Source of the DNA: Bryobacteraceae bacterium
GTDB lineage: Bacteria > Acidobacteriota > Terriglobia > Bryobacterales > Bryobacteraceae
Length of the DNA stretch: 6,700 nt
Direction: 5' to 3'
Assembly (NCBI GenBank): GCA_014379815.1
Contig: JACMLA010000842.1
Location: 1-6,700 of the forward strand
How positions within the stretch are numbered: the stretch's first letter is position 1; every line of letters begins with the position of its first letter. Made by a program: the position numbers and the translations under genes. Below the pieces are notes generated by a model, which made no database searches, was not told the DNA's origin, and was given only the letters and a program-made list of their open reading frames with translations. Shown piece by piece: positions 5,827 through 6,700 of this stretch.

Positions 5827-6700
5827 TTACCCTTTGTGTTTCGCCACGGAATCCTGCAAGTACCCGGTGAACGCCTCAAGGGCTTTGGACAGATACCTCC
5901 TCTGGAGGCGGATGTAGCCAACGCAGCGGCTGGCCTGCGGTTCGATTTCAATTAACCGGCAGCCCGTGCTTAAACTTCGCCCCATTTTCGGCACAACGCT
6001 TACTCCGAAGCCGCCACGGATCAACTCGAAGATGGTCAGTAACTGGTTCGCCTCGAACTGCGCCGCGAAGCGGGCCCGGGCCTGTTCGCAGATCGCCAGC
6101 GTCTCGTCCCTTAGGCAGTGGCCGTCCTTCAGAATGAGGAGCCGCTCCTGCGACAGCCGCCGCAACTGCACTTTTTCTAATTCGGCGAAGCGGTGGCCCT
6201 CCGGCACCGCAAGATAGAGGGGGTCGCGGAACAGTTCCTTCATCACCAGCCCGGCGCCCTCCACCGGCAGGCTCACCAGTGCGACGTCTACCATGCCGTT
6301 GAGCACCTGCTCCACTAGTTCCGCGGTTGTACCCTCCCGAACGTGTAAGTCGATGTCCGGGTAGCGTTCAGTAAAGCCTTTCAGAAGCGGTGCCATGAAG
6401 AACGGCAGGATGGTGGGTATAGCGCCCAAACGCAACGGCCCATGCACTCCGGCTCTGGCCCGCTCAATCAGATCCGGCAGCGCCGAGGCATCGTTGAGCA
6501 ACGCCTGCGCACGGCCGAGTACGGCCTCGCCAATCGCGGTGAGTTCGATTCTGCGATTTAATCTTTCGAAAAGCGGCGCTTCGAGACCGTGCTCCAGCTT
6601 CGCGATCTGCTCGGAAAGCGCCGGCTGGGAGATCCCCAGCTCGTTAGCCGCCTTCGTGAAGCTCCCCGTACGGGCCACCGCGCAGAAACATTCGAGTTGG
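5827..6700 (-). CDS. OxyR-like LysR-family transcriptional regulator, start outside window
   Basis: This is a LysR-type regulator read on the minus strand, with 290 codons visible. The frame stays open from the GTG at 6678 to the right edge and adds QLECFCA before VARTGSFTKAA, the conserved start of the LysR HTH, so the GTG is internal. Compared by memory with E. coli OxyR, the alignment is gap-free with an offset of four, so only about four residues are missing. The HTH occupies residues 1-60 (GSFTKAANELGISQPALSEQI). The effector domain begins near 88 (GPLRLGAIPT). The peroxide-sensing features of OxyR are all present: Thr96 (T100 of OxyR), then GHCLRD with His194 (H198) and Cys195 (C199), and Cys204 (C208) nine residues on. 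By family knowledge this predicts activation by disulfide formation on hydrogen peroxide. Its regulated genes would probably lie beyond the edge. LysR assignment is certain; the OxyR-type mechanism is a strong inference, so I leave the symbol blank. Confidence 0.93.
   Translation of the reverse strand, partial: QLECFCAVARTGSFTKAANELGISQPALSEQIAKLEHGLEAPLFERLNRRIELTAIGEAVLGRAQALLNDASALPDLIERARAGVHGPLRLGAIPTILPFFMAPLLKGFTERYPDIDLHVREGTTAELVEQVLNGMVDVALVSLPVEGAGLVMKELFRDPLYLAVPEGHRFAELEKVQLRRLSQERLLILKDGHCLRDETLAICEQARARFAAQFEANQLLTIFELIRGGFGVSVVPKMGRSLSTGCRLIEIEPQASRCVGYIRLQRRYLSKALEAFTGYLQDSVAKHKG

Noticed and set aside
5966..6217. Plus-strand frame of 83 codons opposite the LysR gene
   Set aside because: It is antisense to the conserved redox motif of the regulator.
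6676..6678. GTG as the start of the LysR gene
   Set aside because: The frame continues upstream to the window edge and encodes the conserved QLECFCAVA beginning of the LysR HTH.

Overview
The window looks like a chromosomal stretch from a Gram-negative bacterium of moderate to high GC content. It carries an exosortase-type (PEP-CTERM) secreted protein, Sec-exported proteins, an ECF sigma/anti-sigma pair and an OxyR-like LysR regulator. That mix, plus a secretin-like periplasmic protein of a type I associate from memory with Acidobacteriota (Solibacter/Bryobacter relatives), suggests that phylum. The assignment is an inference, and no RNA marker gene is present to confirm it. I saw no tRNA, rRNA, CRISPR array, insertion sequence or phage gene.

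Layout. (1) Positions 1-1807, minus strand: a secreted subtilisin-family (S8) protease with signal peptide, I9-type propeptide, complete Asp/His/Asn/Ser catalytic set and an inserted PA domain. It starts at a GTG and runs off the left edge. (2) Positions 1808-1931: divergent intergenic region. (3) Positions 1932-2597, plus strand: a secreted PEP-CTERM protein. (4) Positions 2598-2684: promoter region with two copies of a GACAATTTGT palindrome exactly 21 bp apart. (5) Positions 2685-3492, plus strand: a two-gene unit of a small XRE-type repressor and a four-helix membrane protein. (6) Positions 3493-3662: intergenic. (7) Positions 3663-5489, plus strand: a tightly overlapping three-gene operon of ECF sigma factor, membrane-anchored zinc-binding anti-sigma factor, and an exported protein with a secretin N-domain-like region. 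(8) Positions 5490-5826: no confident gene. (9) Positions 5827-6700, minus strand: an OxyR-like LysR regulator, cut by the right edge about four residues short of its start.

How the parts may work together. The window is dominated by envelope and export functions and their regulators. The most interesting unit is the sigma/anti-sigma/secretin-like operon. Its gene overlaps imply translational coupling, and its topology suggests an envelope-sensing relay: exported protein, then anti-sigma periplasmic tail, then sigma release. The second is the XRE/membrane-protein pair, whose promoter carries a twin palindrome well placed for autorepression. Neither circuit is proven by sequence alone.
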